Source: Sneathiella chungangensis (lineage in GTDB: Bacteria; Pseudomonadota; Alphaproteobacteria; Sneathiellales; Sneathiellaceae). Taken from it: 64,000 nucleotides of DNA. The notes beneath the pieces were generated by a model. The model saw only the letters and a program-made list of their open reading frames with translations. It was not told the DNA's origin and ran no database searches. Below, piece by piece: positions 20,190-28,843 of the stretch (its first letter is position 1; the number at the start of each line of letters is the position of its first letter). A program made the position numbers and the translations under genes. The stretch covers positions 758,238 through 822,237 of the forward strand of contig NZ_WTVA01000001.1 in NCBI RefSeq assembly GCF_009882935.1, read 5' to 3'.

Positions 20190-22031
20190 ATGTCTGCCAA
20201 GGAACCGCTCGAAACCAGCCAGGAAGCGCTCGAAGCCTCGAAGGAATTTGCCGAAAACTTCGCCAAGATCGCCGCGCAGAGCCAGGAGCTAGTGACCGAA
20301 TTCCTGAACAGCCAGCAGCCCACCCATATCGATCCCGATCCCGCGACCGTCGGCAAGACCTTCATGGAGCTGATGAACAAGATGATGGCCGACCCCGGCA
20401 AGATCATCGAGGCGCAGGCGGCGCTTTGGAAAAACTACATGGACCTCTGGCAGAACGCGGCCTTGCGCGCCACCGGCGAGGAGGCGAAACCGCTGGTCAC
20501 GCCGGAATCGGGCGACAAGCGCTTCAAGTCGGAGGAATGGAGCCAGAACCAGATTTTCGACTATATCAAGCAATCCTACCTGATGACCGCCAACTGGATC
20601 CAGGACACGGTGGCGGAGGTGGACGGCCTCGACAAACAGACCAAGAAGAAGGCGGAATTCTACACCAAGCTCTATACCGACGCGATGTCGCCGACGAACT
20701 TTTTCTGGTCCAATCCGGATGTGCTGAAAAAGACGGTGGAGAGCAAGGGCGAGAACCTGGTGCACGGGCTCGAGAACATGCTCGATGATCTCAAGCGCAC
20801 GAAAGGGCAGCTCATCCCGAAGATGACCGACGAGAGCGCCTTTGAGGTCGGCCGCAATATCGCGGTGACGCCGGGCAAGGTGATTTTCGAGAACGACCTG
20901 ATGCAGCTCATCCAGTATACCCCGACCACGAAGGAGGTGTACAAGCGCCCGCTGCTGATCACGCCGCCCTGGATCAATAAATTCTATATCCTCGATCTCA
21001 AGTCCGAGAACAGCTTCATCAAATGGTGCGTCGACAAGGGCTATACGGTGTTCATCATTTCCTGGGTCAACCCGGACGAGCGGCATGTGGAGAAAACCTT
21101 CGAGAGCTACATGGCGGAGGGTATTCTTGCCGCGCTCGATGCGATCGAAACCTCGATCGGCGAGAAGGAAGTCACCACCATCGGCTATTGCATCGGCGGC
21201 ACATTGATGGCGGCCACCCTTGCCTATCTCGCCGCGATCGGGGAGGAAGACCGGATCAAGGCGACCACCTTCTTCGCCGCCCAGCTCGATTTCGAGGAGG
21301 CGGGCGATCTCCTCGTCTTCACCGACGAGGATCATATCCAGATGGTCGAGAGCAAGATGAAGAAGGGCTATCTTGAGGGCAAGGAGATGGCGAATACCTT
21401 CAACCTGCTGCGATCCAACGACCTGATCTGGTCCTTCGTCATCAATAACTACATGCTCGGCAAGTCGCCCTTCCCGTTCGATCTTCTCTACTGGAATTCC
21501 GACGCGACCAACATGCCGCACAAGATGCACAGCTTCTACCTGCGCAACATGTATCAGAAGAACCTGCTGAGCAAGCCCGGCGCCCTCAATCTCGGCGGAC
21601 AGCCCATCGACCTAACAAAGGTCAAGACGCCGGTCTTCATCCAGGCCAGCAAGGAAGACCATATCGCGCCGTTCAATTCGGTGTACAAGAACATGAACCT
21701 GTTTGGCGGGCCGGCGGAATTCATGCTGGCGGGCTCGGGCCATATCGCCGGGGTGATCAACCATCCGGATGCAAAGAAGTACCAGCACTGGACCAATACG
21801 AAGAAGAAGAAATACAAGACGGCCGACGACTGGTTCGCCGACGCGAAAGAGCATCCGGGCTCCTGGTGGCCCTATTGGGACAAGTGGCTCTCCAAGAAGT
21901 CCGGGCCCAAGGTGCCGGCGCGCGATCCGGCGAAGGGCAAGCTCAAACCGATCGAGGATGCCCCCGGCAGCTATGTGAAGATCAGGGCCAAGCCCTATAA
22001 CGCGGACGACGACAAGGGCGGCAAGAAATAG
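20190..22031 (+). CDS. phaC: Class I polyhydroxyalkanoate synthase
   Basis: A 613-residue PHA synthase that polymerises (R)-3-hydroxyacyl-CoA, mainly 3-hydroxybutyryl-CoA, on storage granules. The lipase-like box GYCIGG carries the nucleophile Cys334; Asp490 (KEDHIAPF) and His518 (GSGHIAG) complete the triad. An acidic N-terminal PhaC_N domain and a lysine-rich C-terminus are present. The ATG at 20190 has AGGGA five bases upstream. phaA, phaB and phasin genes are not in the window, so precursor supply is encoded elsewhere. Confidence 0.97.
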   Translation: MSAKEPLETSQEALEASKEFAENFAKIAAQSQELVTEFLNSQQPTHIDPDPATVGKTFMELMNKMMADPGKIIEAQAALWKNYMDLWQNAALRATGEEAKPLVTPESGDKRFKSEEWSQNQIFDYIKQSYLMTANWIQDTVAEVDGLDKQTKKKAEFYTKLYTDAMSPTNFFWSNPDVLKKTVESKGENLVHGLENMLDDLKRTKGQLIPKMTDESAFEVGRNIAVTPGKVIFENDLMQLIQYTPTTKEVYKRPLLITPPWINKFYILDLKSENSFIKWCVDKGYTVFIISWVNPDERHVEKTFESYMAEGILAALDAIETSIGEKEVTTIGYCIGGTLMAATLAYLAAIGEEDRIKATTFFAAQLDFEEAGDLLVFTDEDHIQMVESKMKKGYLEGKEMANTFNLLRSNDLIWSFVINNYMLGKSPFPFDLLYWNSDATNMPHKMHSFYLRNMYQKNLLSKPGALNLGGQPIDLTKVKTPVFIQASKEDHIAPFNSVYKNMNLFGGPAEFMLAGSGHIAGVINHPDAKKYQHWTNTKKKKYKTADDWFADAKEHPGSWWPYWDKWLSKKSGPKVPARDPAKGKLKPIEDAPGSYVKIRAKPYNADDDKGGKK

Positions 22032-22061
22032 CCGCCCCCGCCGCGCGCCGCCCGCAGGCGG

Positions 22062-23060
22062 TTATTTGACGCGGAGATCCTCGGGCAGGAAGAACAGGCT
22101 GTCGGTGTCCTCCATCGCCATATGGCATTCATAACAGAAGACCATATTCTCTGAGCCCTTGCCGTTGGTCACCCCGGCGACCGTGCCGTTTGGCAGGATC
22201 ATGGTATATTTCCAGTCGCCGCTCGCCTCGTTGAAGCCGGAGCCCATTTTCTCCATCAGGAAAAGCGGACCGACGGAGGCCGCGCCGCTGGTCTCGACAA
22301 CGAAACTGTCTTTTGCAAGGATCGATCCGACCGGCATCTTGCCGACCTCCTCATATTTGCCATAGGCGTCCTTGGCCACATCATTGGCGTAGTTCATCAC
22401 ATGCCGCCCGCCATGGGTGGCGGAGGCATAGGGCGCGGTTGAGAAGGCTTTCCAGTCGAGATACTGCGCCGCCTCGGGCACACCGGAGCCGGCATAGGCC
22501 GTCTTCATATCCGCATTCAGGCACTCATAGGCGGCGGTGGCCTCAGCCGGTTCCAACTCGACATCAGAGATCGCGGCAGCAGCACCGCAGGGATTGCACG
22601 GGTTGCAGGGATTGCAGGGGTTACTGGCCGCGCAAGGATTTTTCTTTGCGGCGCAAGGGTTGCACGGGTTGCAGGCTTTCTTCGCGGCGCAGGGATTACA
22701 GGGGTTGCAGGCGTTGGCCGGCTTCTTCGCCGCACAAGGGTTGCAGGCCGCGGCTTTCTGCACGGACGGCACGACGCAGTCCGATGCGCTCGACTTTGCC
22801 GCCGCGCAGGGATTGCAGGGATTGCAGGGATTTTTCTTGGCGGCGCACGGGTTGCACGGGTTGCAGGGCTTCTTGGCCGCGCAGGGGTTACAGGCATTGG
22901 CGGGCTTCTTCGCCGCGCAAGGGTTGCAGGCCGCCGCCGCGGGCTTGACCGTCATCGCCGAGAGCGGAACGGCCACCGCCCCCACCAGCAGCAAGCCCCC
23001 CACGCCCATCAATGCCGGAAGGACTGTTGTGGACAGTAATTTATGTCGAGGTGCCGTCAT
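22062..23060 (-). CDS. Cytochrome P460-type protein with CNPC cysteine repeats
   Basis: A 332-residue exported protein. Residues 1-44 look like a signal peptide ending at an AAA stretch. Residues 45-158 are a repeat of CNPC, CNPCNPC and AAKK units with 24 cysteines in 114 residues. Residues about 195-332 resemble cytochrome P460: YLDWKAF, the [18 protein letters not shown] stretch, [13 protein letters not shown] and a heme c motif CYECH at 309-313. The start is backed by GGGAG upstream. The gene is convergent with phaC. The domain suggests a periplasmic heme protein; the repeat could bind metal or form disulfides, which is inference. Confidence 0.8.
   Translation of the reverse strand: MTAPRHKLLSTTVLPALMGVGGLLLVGAVAVPLSAMTVKPAAAACNPCAAKKPANACNPCAAKKPCNPCNPCAAKKNPCNPCNPCAAAKSSASDCVVPSVQKAAACNPCAAKKPANACNPCNPCAAKKACNPCNPCAAKKNPCAASNPCNPCNPCNPCGAAAAISDVELEPAEATAAYECLNADMKTAYAGSGVPEAAQYLDWKAFSTAPYASATHGGRHVMNYANDVAKDAYGKYEEVGKMPVGSILAKDSFVVETSGAASVGPLFLMEKMGSGFNEASGDWKYTMILPNGTVAGVTNGKGSENMVFCYECHMAMEDTDSLFFLPEDLRVK
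22587..22928 (-). repeat. CNPC coding repeat with internal duplication
   Basis: This in-frame repeat encodes the cysteine-rich segment of the cytochrome P460-type protein. Two blocks share the order [16 protein letters not shown] then [11 protein letters not shown] (protein residues 44-85 and 105-158), separated by a non-repetitive spacer [16 protein letters not shown]. The pattern points to duplication of a block followed by slippage of the CNP unit. Confidence 0.85.
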
Positions 23061-23190
23061 CAGAATTGTCTCCCACTGTTTTTAAAAACCGGGGACACTC
23101 TACAACGGCGGGACGCCTAATTAATCTCAACAGTCTTCACGTTCGGGTGAGAGAATTTGACCTGTCGTGACCTTTCCGTCGGGAAGGCCC

Positions 23191-23715
23191 CTACCCCAGT
23201 TCCTTGCGGTAGGTCTGGGCGAGGGTGGCGTAATGTTTCGCCCCCTCGTTGAGCGACGCGGCCTCGGCCTCGCTCAAGCGCCGGATGCATTTGGCGGGAG
23301 ACCCGCCCCAGAGCTCGCCGCTCGGCACGCGCTTGCCAGGGGTGACCAGCGCGCCGGCGGCGACCATGCCGCCGGTCTCGACGACCGCGCCATCCATCAC
23401 CGTCGCGCCCATGCCGACGAAACTCCCGTCCTCCAGCGTGCAGCCATGGATCAGGCAGTTATGCCCGACCAGCACGTCATCGCCGATGTTCGTGGGATGC
23501 GTACCGCCGGAGACATGGATCACCGTGCCGTCCTGGATATTCGTGCCGCGGCCGATGCGGATCGTATTGACGTCGCCGCGAACCACGCAGTTGAACCAGA
23601 TGCTGGAGCCCTCGCCGATCACCACATCGCCGATGATATCCGCCGAGGGCGCGATGAAGGCGTCCTTGGCGATCTGCGGCGCGGTGCCCTTGAAGGGGAT
23701 GATATTCTTGACCAT
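23191..23715 (-). CDS. Gamma carbonic anhydrase-family protein
   Basis: A 174-residue left-handed beta-helix protein of the gamma-carbonic anhydrase/PaaY/YrdA family. Hexapeptide repeats run through residues 20-140. Metal ligands are visible as the histidines in TVIHVSGGTHPTNIG and VLVGHNCLIHGC. Many members bind zinc without proven carbonic anhydrase activity, so the function is left general. It lies 24 bp downstream of argC, and GGAAACC precedes the ATG at 23715. Confidence 0.9.
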   Translation of the reverse strand: MVKNIIPFKGTAPQIAKDAFIAPSADIIGDVVIGEGSSIWFNCVVRGDVNTIRIGRGTNIQDGTVIHVSGGTHPTNIGDDVLVGHNCLIHGCTLEDGSFVGMGATVMDGAVVETGGMVAAGALVTPGKRVPSGELWGGSPAKCIRRLSEAEAASLNEGAKHYATLAQTYRKELG

Positions 23716-23739
23716 GGTTTCCGTCTTTTCTTGTTGTTG

Positions 23740-24801
23740 TTACGGGAAGAGCGGCGCCTGTTCGAGACCGAGCGTTTCCTCAAGGCCGAACATCAGGTTC
23801 ATGTTCTGAACCGCCTGCCCGCTCGATCCCTTCACCAGGTTGTCGATCGCCGAAATGACGATGGCCCGCCCGGGGATACGATCCTCGAACACATTGATCA
23901 CGCAATTGTTGGAGCCGCGCACCATCTGGGTCTGCGGCACCGCGCCTTCTTTCAGCAGCCGCACAAAAGGCTCGCCCTCATACAGTTTCGCGATTTCCGC
24001 GCGCAAGTCCGCCGCCGTCTTCCCCTTGGCGAGCCGGACATGGGAGGTGATCAGTTCCCCCCGACTCATCGGAATCAGATGCGGCACGAAATTGACCCGC
24101 AGATCGGCGGCGGCCCGGCCGATGGCTTTCGCCACTTCCTGCTCGATCTCCGGGGCATGCCGGTGCTTGGCAATGCTGTAGGGGCTGAGGCCTTCCCCCG
24201 CCTCGCTGAAAAGCGTGTTCTGCTTGAGACCCCGGCCGGCGCCGGTGATGCCCGATTTCGCATCGATCACCAGGTCATCCGCATCGATCAGCCCCGCCGC
24301 CACCAGGGGCACGAGCGAGAGCAGCACCGCCGTCGGATAGCAGCCCGGACAGGCGACCAGCCGCGCGGATTTGATCTTCTCCCGATACAGCTCCGTCAGG
24401 CCGTAAACGGCGTCCTTCTGCAATTCGAGCGCCCGGTGCTCATGGCCGTACCATTCGGCGTAGGTTTCCGGATCGTCCAGCCGGAAATCGGCGGAAAGAT
24501 CGACCACTTTCACCTTCGCGGGAAGGGTCGCGATAATCTCCTGCGTGGTGCCGTGGGGCAGGCCGCAGAAGACGACATCGACCGTGTTCCAGTCCGCATC
24601 CTCCACCGAGATCATGTCGGGCAGGCCATAGCCGCCGAGATGGGGATAGACCTCCTCCACCGGCTGGCCGGCCTTGCGATCGGCGGTCAGCAGCGTCATC
24701 TCGACATTCGGATGCCGGAGCAGCAGCCGCATGGCCTCCGCCCCCGTATAGCCACTCGCGCCGAGGATCCCGGCCTTGATTTTTTCTGTTGTTGTCGTCA
24801 T
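23740..24801 (-). CDS. argC: N-acetyl-gamma-glutamyl-phosphate reductase
   Basis: A 353-residue NADPH-dependent reductase of arginine biosynthesis, forming N-acetylglutamate semialdehyde. The dinucleotide motif AGILGASGYTGAEAMRLL starts at residue 10, the catalytic cysteine is in ACPGCYPTAVLL near 155, and HRHAPEIEQE near 212 carries the conserved histidine. Type 1 ArgC length. The 110-residue unknown gene lies 39 bp upstream on the same strand and the gamma-CA-like gene follows. Confidence 0.97.
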   Translation of the reverse strand: MTTTTEKIKAGILGASGYTGAEAMRLLLRHPNVEMTLLTADRKAGQPVEEVYPHLGGYGLPDMISVEDADWNTVDVVFCGLPHGTTQEIIATLPAKVKVVDLSADFRLDDPETYAEWYGHEHRALELQKDAVYGLTELYREKIKSARLVACPGCYPTAVLLSLVPLVAAGLIDADDLVIDAKSGITGAGRGLKQNTLFSEAGEGLSPYSIAKHRHAPEIEQEVAKAIGRAAADLRVNFVPHLIPMSRGELITSHVRLAKGKTAADLRAEIAKLYEGEPFVRLLKEGAVPQTQMVRGSNNCVINVFEDRIPGRAIVISAIDNLVKGSSGQAVQNMNLMFGLEETLGLEQAPLFP

Positions 24802-24840
24802 GTCCTTATTCCGGCGTACTTCGCCAGACTCCTAAAAGCG

Positions 24841-25173
24841 TTATGTCGTCAGGTAGCTCTGGTGTTCGCCCTTGAGGGCCTTGTCCGCAAACCAGATCAG
24901 CATATTCAGATCGAAGGCCTCGCGGGCCTCCTCGCTCAATCGGAGTCGCCCTTTTTTAAGGCCCGCCAGAATATCCTTGTTCGCCTTTCGAAGCAGCGCG
25001 CCGCGCACGGAACTGCGCACATCGAGCTGGTCGCGCATTTCCTGCACCAACTCCTCCCCCGTCAGGCGATGGACATAATCCTTCACCTGGATGGAGAACG
25101 CCCCGTCGGCATCGAGAGGGATGCCGAGCGCGTCAATATCGATATCGTCCGCGTTCCGGATCGGGTAGGTCAT
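24841..25173 (-). CDS. Small hypothetical protein upstream of argC
   Basis: A 110-residue soluble helical protein, not recognised. AGGAAAACC precedes the ATG at 25173. The middle (RDQLDVRSSVRGALLRKANK) and the tail are amphipathic. It shares strand and spacing with argC and could be co-transcribed. No membrane segment or motif is seen. Confidence 0.65.
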   Translation of the reverse strand: MTYPIRNADDIDIDALGIPLDADGAFSIQVKDYVHRLTGEELVQEMRDQLDVRSSVRGALLRKANKDILAGLKKGRLRLSEEAREAFDLNMLIWFADKALKGEHQSYLTT

Positions 25174-25274
25174 CTTGGTTTTCCTGTTGTGCCGCAGCCC
25201 GTTTCAGCGGCGTTTCTTACACGATTTTGCCGGATGCGCAAAGCGTTCTCGTCGCTCTGCCCCCGGCGGGCCAT

Positions 25275-25308
25275 AAAAAAAGGCGGCTGGTGAGCCGCCT
25301 TTTCTTTC
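25275..25308 (-). terminator. Rho-independent terminator after cspA
   Basis: AGGCGGCT-GGTG-AGCCGCCT gives a perfect 8-bp stem with a 4-nt loop, flanked by a T-run on the minus strand. It lies just past the cold-shock gene stop. Confidence 0.9.
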
Positions 25309-25327
25309 TCGTATCGGAACCTTCGTC

Positions 25328-25537
25328 TCAGTCCAGCAGCTCGAGATTTTCCGCCGATGATTTGCCGTTGCGACCTTCAACAAGTTCATACTGAACTTTT
25401 GCGTTTTCCTGAAGGGTCGTCAATCCGGCCCGTTCAACAGCCGTAATATGCACGAAAGCGTCTGACCCGCCTTCATCTGGAGCGATGAAACCGTATCCTT
25501 TGGTCGGGTTAAACCACTTTACAGTACCTTTTGCCAT
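25328..25537 (-). CDS. CspA-family cold-shock protein
   Basis: A 69-residue single cold-shock domain, an RNA chaperone in the cytoplasm. RNP1 KGYGFIAPD lies at about residues 13-21 and RNP2 DAFVHITAV at about 26-34. The ATG at 25537 has AGGAGA six bases upstream; the open frame extends to 25708 but the added part is leader. It ends with a strong terminator. The leader of 150 bases or more would fit thermoregulated translation. Confidence 0.96.
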   Translation of the reverse strand: MAKGTVKWFNPTKGYGFIAPDEGGSDAFVHITAVERAGLTTLQENAKVQYELVEGRNGKSSAENLELLD

Positions 25538-25936
25538 TTTAAGTCTCCTGGACACACATTCTATATAACAGGTAACCAGCGATGTCGTCGTGCCCATTTG
25601 TAACAGCCGGTTGACCTCGGAAGCGTCATTGCCGGCCGGCATGCAGCCTTGAATTTTCGCCTCCCGTTGACTCGCGTAATTGATAATTAGGGTTTTTGCA
25701 AGAAACATTTCAGCAAAATCAATTTTTTGTGACGCCTCGCCGCCTCCGTTGCATAAATGTTAGTATCCGCGCTTATTTTTTAAGCATTTCTTAGGGCTAA
25801 CAGCCTGTTAACCCCCGGAAGTCCGCCGGAAACAGCCCTGTATTCAAGGCGCGGATCCACCCCCCTTTTGTTGCTGACGCCCCCGCCGAGTCGGGCTATT
25901 CTTGCGACCTGACCGGCAGCACGAAGGAGAAGGAAT
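25538..25936. other. Intergenic: cspA leader and divergent control region
   Basis: About 400 bp without a gene between cspA (minus) and a GFA gene (plus). The part next to cspA probably is its long 5' leader. AT-rich blocks near 25670-25790 suit a promoter. An interrupted palindrome with arms TAACAG/CTGTTA within GGG...CCC lies at 25794-25814. No reading frame has codon support here. Confidence 0.5.
25794..25814. promoter_or_regulatory. Interrupted palindrome TAACAG-C-CTGTTA
   Basis: GGG-C-TAACAG, one central base, then CTGTTA-A-CCC: nine of ten pairs match. The centre is too tight for an RNA hairpin, so a protein-binding site is more likely. It could serve the GFA gene or cspA. Confidence 0.35.
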
Positions 25937-26356
25937 ATGCAAAGGGAGCAAGTGAAAACCGGCGGTTGCCTCTGCGGCGCGGTCCGCTATGAAATCGACG
26001 GGCCGCTGCGCGATATCATCTCCTGCCATTGTGGCCAGTGCCAGAAGACAAGCGGCCATTATTTTGCCGCCACCGCCACGCCCAAGGAACATTTCCACCT
26101 CACCAAGGATGAAGGGCTTAAATGGTACAGCTCCTCCGGTTATGCGGAGCGTGGTTTTTGCAGCGAATGCGGCAGCAGTCTTTTCTGGCGGATGAAGGAC
26201 GGCAGCCATCAGAGCATTCTCGCCGGCAGCCTCGATGGGGACACCGGGCTTAAAACCAGCCATCATATCTTCGTTGCCGACAAGAAGGATTATTACGACA
26301 TTGCGGACGGTATTCCGCAGTACGACACCTATCCGGAAGACCTGAAAAGCGGATAG
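25937..26356 (+). CDS. GFA-family (Gfa-like) zinc protein 1
   Basis: A 139-residue protein of the glutathione-dependent formaldehyde-activating enzyme-like family. Zinc-binding cysteine groups are GGCLCGAVRYEI near residue 12, CHCGQCQKTSG near 33 and FCSECGSSLFW near 74, in the usual order. AAGGAGAAGGAAT precedes the ATG. A second member follows 34 bp on. Most family members have no proven formaldehyde role. Confidence 0.9.
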   Translation: MQREQVKTGGCLCGAVRYEIDGPLRDIISCHCGQCQKTSGHYFAATATPKEHFHLTKDEGLKWYSSSGYAERGFCSECGSSLFWRMKDGSHQSILAGSLDGDTGLKTSHHIFVADKKDYYDIADGIPQYDTYPEDLKSG

Positions 26357-26390
26357 CCGCACAGCCCCGGACACAGCAAAGGAAAGACAG

Positions 26391-26864
26391 ATGAAACTTG
26401 ACGGCTCCTGCCATTGCGGCGCGGTACGGTTTTCGCTCGCCTCGGCCCATCCCTACCCGTTCAACTATTGCTTCTGCTCGATCTGCCGCAAGACGCAGGG
26501 CGGCGGTGGGTTCGCCATCAATCTCGGCGGCGACGCGGCGAGCCTGAAAATCGAGGGGGAGGAAAATATCTCCGTCTATCAGGCCAAACTGGAGGGGGAC
26601 GAGGTAAGCCCCGCCCGACGGCATTTCTGCAAACACTGCGGCAGCGCGCTCTGGGTCCATGATCCGCGCTGGCCGGAGCTGATCCATCCCTTCGCCTCGG
26701 CGATCGATACGGAGCTTCCCGCGGCGCCGGAGCGCACCTTCCTGATGGTCGGATCGAAAAAGGCATGGGTCCCGCTGGAGGCTGGGCCGCAGGACAAGGT
26801 CTTCGACGACTATCCCGAAGAATCCATCGCCGACTGGCATCGAAGGCTGGGTCTTGAAAGTTAG
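26391..26864 (+). CDS. GFA-family (Gfa-like) zinc protein 2
   Basis: A 157-residue paralogue of the preceding gene with the same three cysteine groups: GSCHCGAVRFSL at the start, YCFCSICRKTQGG near 26 and FCKHCGSALWV near 77. Sequence identity outside the motifs is low, so any duplication is old. GGAAAGACAG precedes the ATG. Probably co-transcribed with the first. Confidence 0.9.
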   Translation: MKLDGSCHCGAVRFSLASAHPYPFNYCFCSICRKTQGGGGFAINLGGDAASLKIEGEENISVYQAKLEGDEVSPARRHFCKHCGSALWVHDPRWPELIHPFASAIDTELPAAPERTFLMVGSKKAWVPLEAGPQDKVFDDYPEESIADWHRRLGLES

Positions 26865-26951
26865 CCGCAGACGGGCCAGATTTCTGTCATATTACCTCCA
26901 TGCGGGACTGATACACCGCACATTCAGTAAGATAACGGGAATGAGACAGTC

Positions 26952-27488
26952 ATGCGCAAATTGACATTGCTGCGGCACGCGAAATCAAGCTGGTCCGACC
27001 GGACGCGTAGCGATATTGACCGGCCGCTCACCGGCCGGGGTCGTCGGGCGGCGCTCAAAATCGGAACATATATTTCCAGGAATGCAATTTTCCCGGACCT
27101 GATCCTCTGCTCGCCGGCGAAGCGGACACGCGAGACGCTGGCGCAGATCGAACCCTTCCTTCCCGACGGGACCGAGGTTCAGATCGAAAAGTCCATTTAC
27201 TCGGCGGGCGAAGGCAGCGGGCTCGTCTCCTATCTCAAGGGGTCCGCCATCGACGAGGCGCATGTCATGATCATCGGCCATAACCCGACGATGCAGCAGA
27301 TGGCGCTCGCCCTCGCGCGGCCCGAACCGGACAACGGCTACCGGCAGATCGAGACGAAATACCCGACCGCCGCCCTCACCCATATCCGCTTCGATATTCC
27401 GACCTGGCGCCAGCTTGACGGGCGCGGCGAGCTGGTCCATTACGTAACACCGAAAATGCTTCCCGGCGGCGAGGAGGAGGAGGAATAG
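26952..27488 (+). CDS. SixA-type histidine phosphatase
   Basis: A 178-residue phosphohistidine phosphatase-like protein. The histidine-phosphatase RHG-type motif is LLRHAKSSW at residues 6-14 and the second catalytic histidine is in MIIGHNPTMQQ near 115. SixA proteins remove phosphate from histidine, for example on HPt domains or PTS proteins; the target here is unknown. The C-terminus is an acidic GEEEEE run. The next gene starts four bases after the stop. Confidence 0.9.
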   Translation: MRKLTLLRHAKSSWSDRTRSDIDRPLTGRGRRAALKIGTYISRNAIFPDLILCSPAKRTRETLAQIEPFLPDGTEVQIEKSIYSAGEGSGLVSYLKGSAIDEAHVMIIGHNPTMQQMALALARPEPDNGYRQIETKYPTAALTHIRFDIPTWRQLDGRGELVHYVTPKMLPGGEEEEE

Positions 27489-27491
27489 CGG

Positions 27492-28121
27492 ATGGACGGC
27501 AAGGTCATCACTTTTGATTCCTGGCCACGGCGGGAGCAGTATCTCCTCTTCCGCGGCCAGGAATTCCCGCATTTCAGCCTGACCGCGCCGGTCGATATCA
27601 CGGCGGCTCGGAAACGGACGCGGGCCGACGGGCTCTCCATTTTCAATGTCACGCTGTTCTGCCTCATGAAGACGGTGAACGCGATCCCCGAATTCCGCAC
27701 CCGCTTTCGCGGCGAGACGGTGATCGAGCATGACGTCGTCCATGCCTCCTTCACCGTGCCGATCGGCGGCGACGGCTTCGCCTTCTGCCAGACCTCCTTC
27801 GTCGATGACTGGCCGTCCTTCGACGCCCACTGCCGCGAGACGGTGGCGGCGGCGAAACGGCAGACCGCCCTCGATGACGAGATCGCCGGGGAGGATCAGT
27901 GGATATATCTGAGCTGCATGCCCTGGATCGATTTCACCGCCATCACCCATCCCCTCGCCGGCAAGGATGACTGCATTCCGCGCATTGCCTGGGGCAAGAT
28001 CGTCGAGGACGGGGCGCGCGCCCGCATCTCCGTCAATCTGCAGGTGCATCACGCGCTGATGGACGGCTATCACGCCGCAAAATTTTATGAGTTGCTGGAG
28101 AAAAACCTGGCGGAATTCTAG
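27492..28121 (+). CDS. Chloramphenicol acetyltransferase-like protein
   Basis: A 209-residue protein of the type A chloramphenicol acetyltransferase (CATA) fold. The catalytic signature HHALMDGYHAAKF is at about residues 186-198, matching HHxxxDG. FSLTAPVDITAARKR and FRTRFRGETVIEHD also fit the family. It is a chromosomal homologue, so resistance is not implied; the acyl acceptor is unknown. It follows the SixA gene by three bases and overlaps the convergent PAS gene by four. Confidence 0.85.
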   Translation: MDGKVITFDSWPRREQYLLFRGQEFPHFSLTAPVDITAARKRTRADGLSIFNVTLFCLMKTVNAIPEFRTRFRGETVIEHDVVHASFTVPIGGDGFAFCQTSFVDDWPSFDAHCRETVAAAKRQTALDDEIAGEDQWIYLSCMPWIDFTAITHPLAGKDDCIPRIAWGKIVEDGARARISVNLQVHHALMDGYHAAKFYELLEKNLAEF

Positions 28122-28651
28122 CGGGAGAGGTCGATAAAGGTGCCTCTCGCCGCCGACAGGGTCCGGATCTGGTCTTCGCGGGGGACGCGCGTGCGGGTGA
28201 GCTGAAATCCGGTCGAATAGAAGACAAGCCGGTTGCAATCGCCGCTGTCATCGAGCAGCGGAAAACCGACGGCGACGCTGCTCTCGGTTCCGCCGCTCTC
28301 GGCGGTGCCGCTCAGCTCGCTGAAGATGCCGCAGGGCCGCGACACGCATTCATACATGGACGAGGCGGCCCGCTCCCGCGGCTCCCCCTCCCAGAAATCG
28401 AGGAAATTCTTGCCCGTCACTTCCTTGCCCAACCGCTCGACGATGGCCGTGCCCGCCAGGCGGTAGATGATCTCATCGCGGGAGAGAACCTCATATATCG
28501 CGATAAAGGGAAGCAGCGCCGAAATCCGCATCGGATCGAAACTTCTGCGGTGCGGGACGTCGGCGTCGGGCTCAAGGCCGCGCCAATAGAGCGCGAACTG
28601 CTCCGCATCGGGCGTTGTCCAGTCGATTTCGTCGAATTTCTTCAGCTTCAT
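28118..28651 (-). CDS. PAS_5-type short PAS protein
   Basis: A 177-residue protein matching the alphaproteobacterial PAS_5 pattern: FALYWRGLEPDADVPHRRSFDP at the start, then IAIYEVLSRDEIIYRLAGTA, VTGKNFLDFW, and a closing PLLDDSGDCNRLVFYSTGF strand. Members are often stand-alone and may sense envelope or cyclic di-GMP-linked signals. The ATG at 28651 has GGGAAAAT upstream; a start at 28690 is less likely. Confidence 0.8.
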   Translation of the reverse strand: MKLKKFDEIDWTTPDAEQFALYWRGLEPDADVPHRRSFDPMRISALLPFIAIYEVLSRDEIIYRLAGTAIVERLGKEVTGKNFLDFWEGEPRERAASSMYECVSRPCGIFSELSGTAESGGTESSVAVGFPLLDDSGDCNRLVFYSTGFQLTRTRVPREDQIRTLSAARGTFIDLSR

Positions 28652-28843
28652 ATTTTCCCTCCCCGCGACCGATGGCAACTGCCGGCCCAACGCCCGCCCG
28701 ACAGAAATCGCAAATTTTTACTTTTTTTAGCGGCGGGGAATATACCCATTTAACCCGGATCTGCCAAACGGATATTTCCGCCCTCGGGCCGCCACGCCTC
28801 TCGCAACGGGGCGGATCACCCCGCCGCGGAGCCGGGCCGCCGC

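Noticed and set aside
22587-22928. Short repeats taken as a CRISPR array
   Set aside because: The units are in-frame CNPC codons inside one protein, with no regular spacers and no cas genes.
23167-25293. 708-codon plus-strand frame opposite the gamma-CA-like gene and argC
   Set aside because: It spans several certain minus-strand genes and has shadow composition.
27492-28121. Antibiotic-resistance gene
   Set aside because: It has the CAT fold motif but lies in a chromosomal setting with no mobile element, and many such homologues act on other acceptors.
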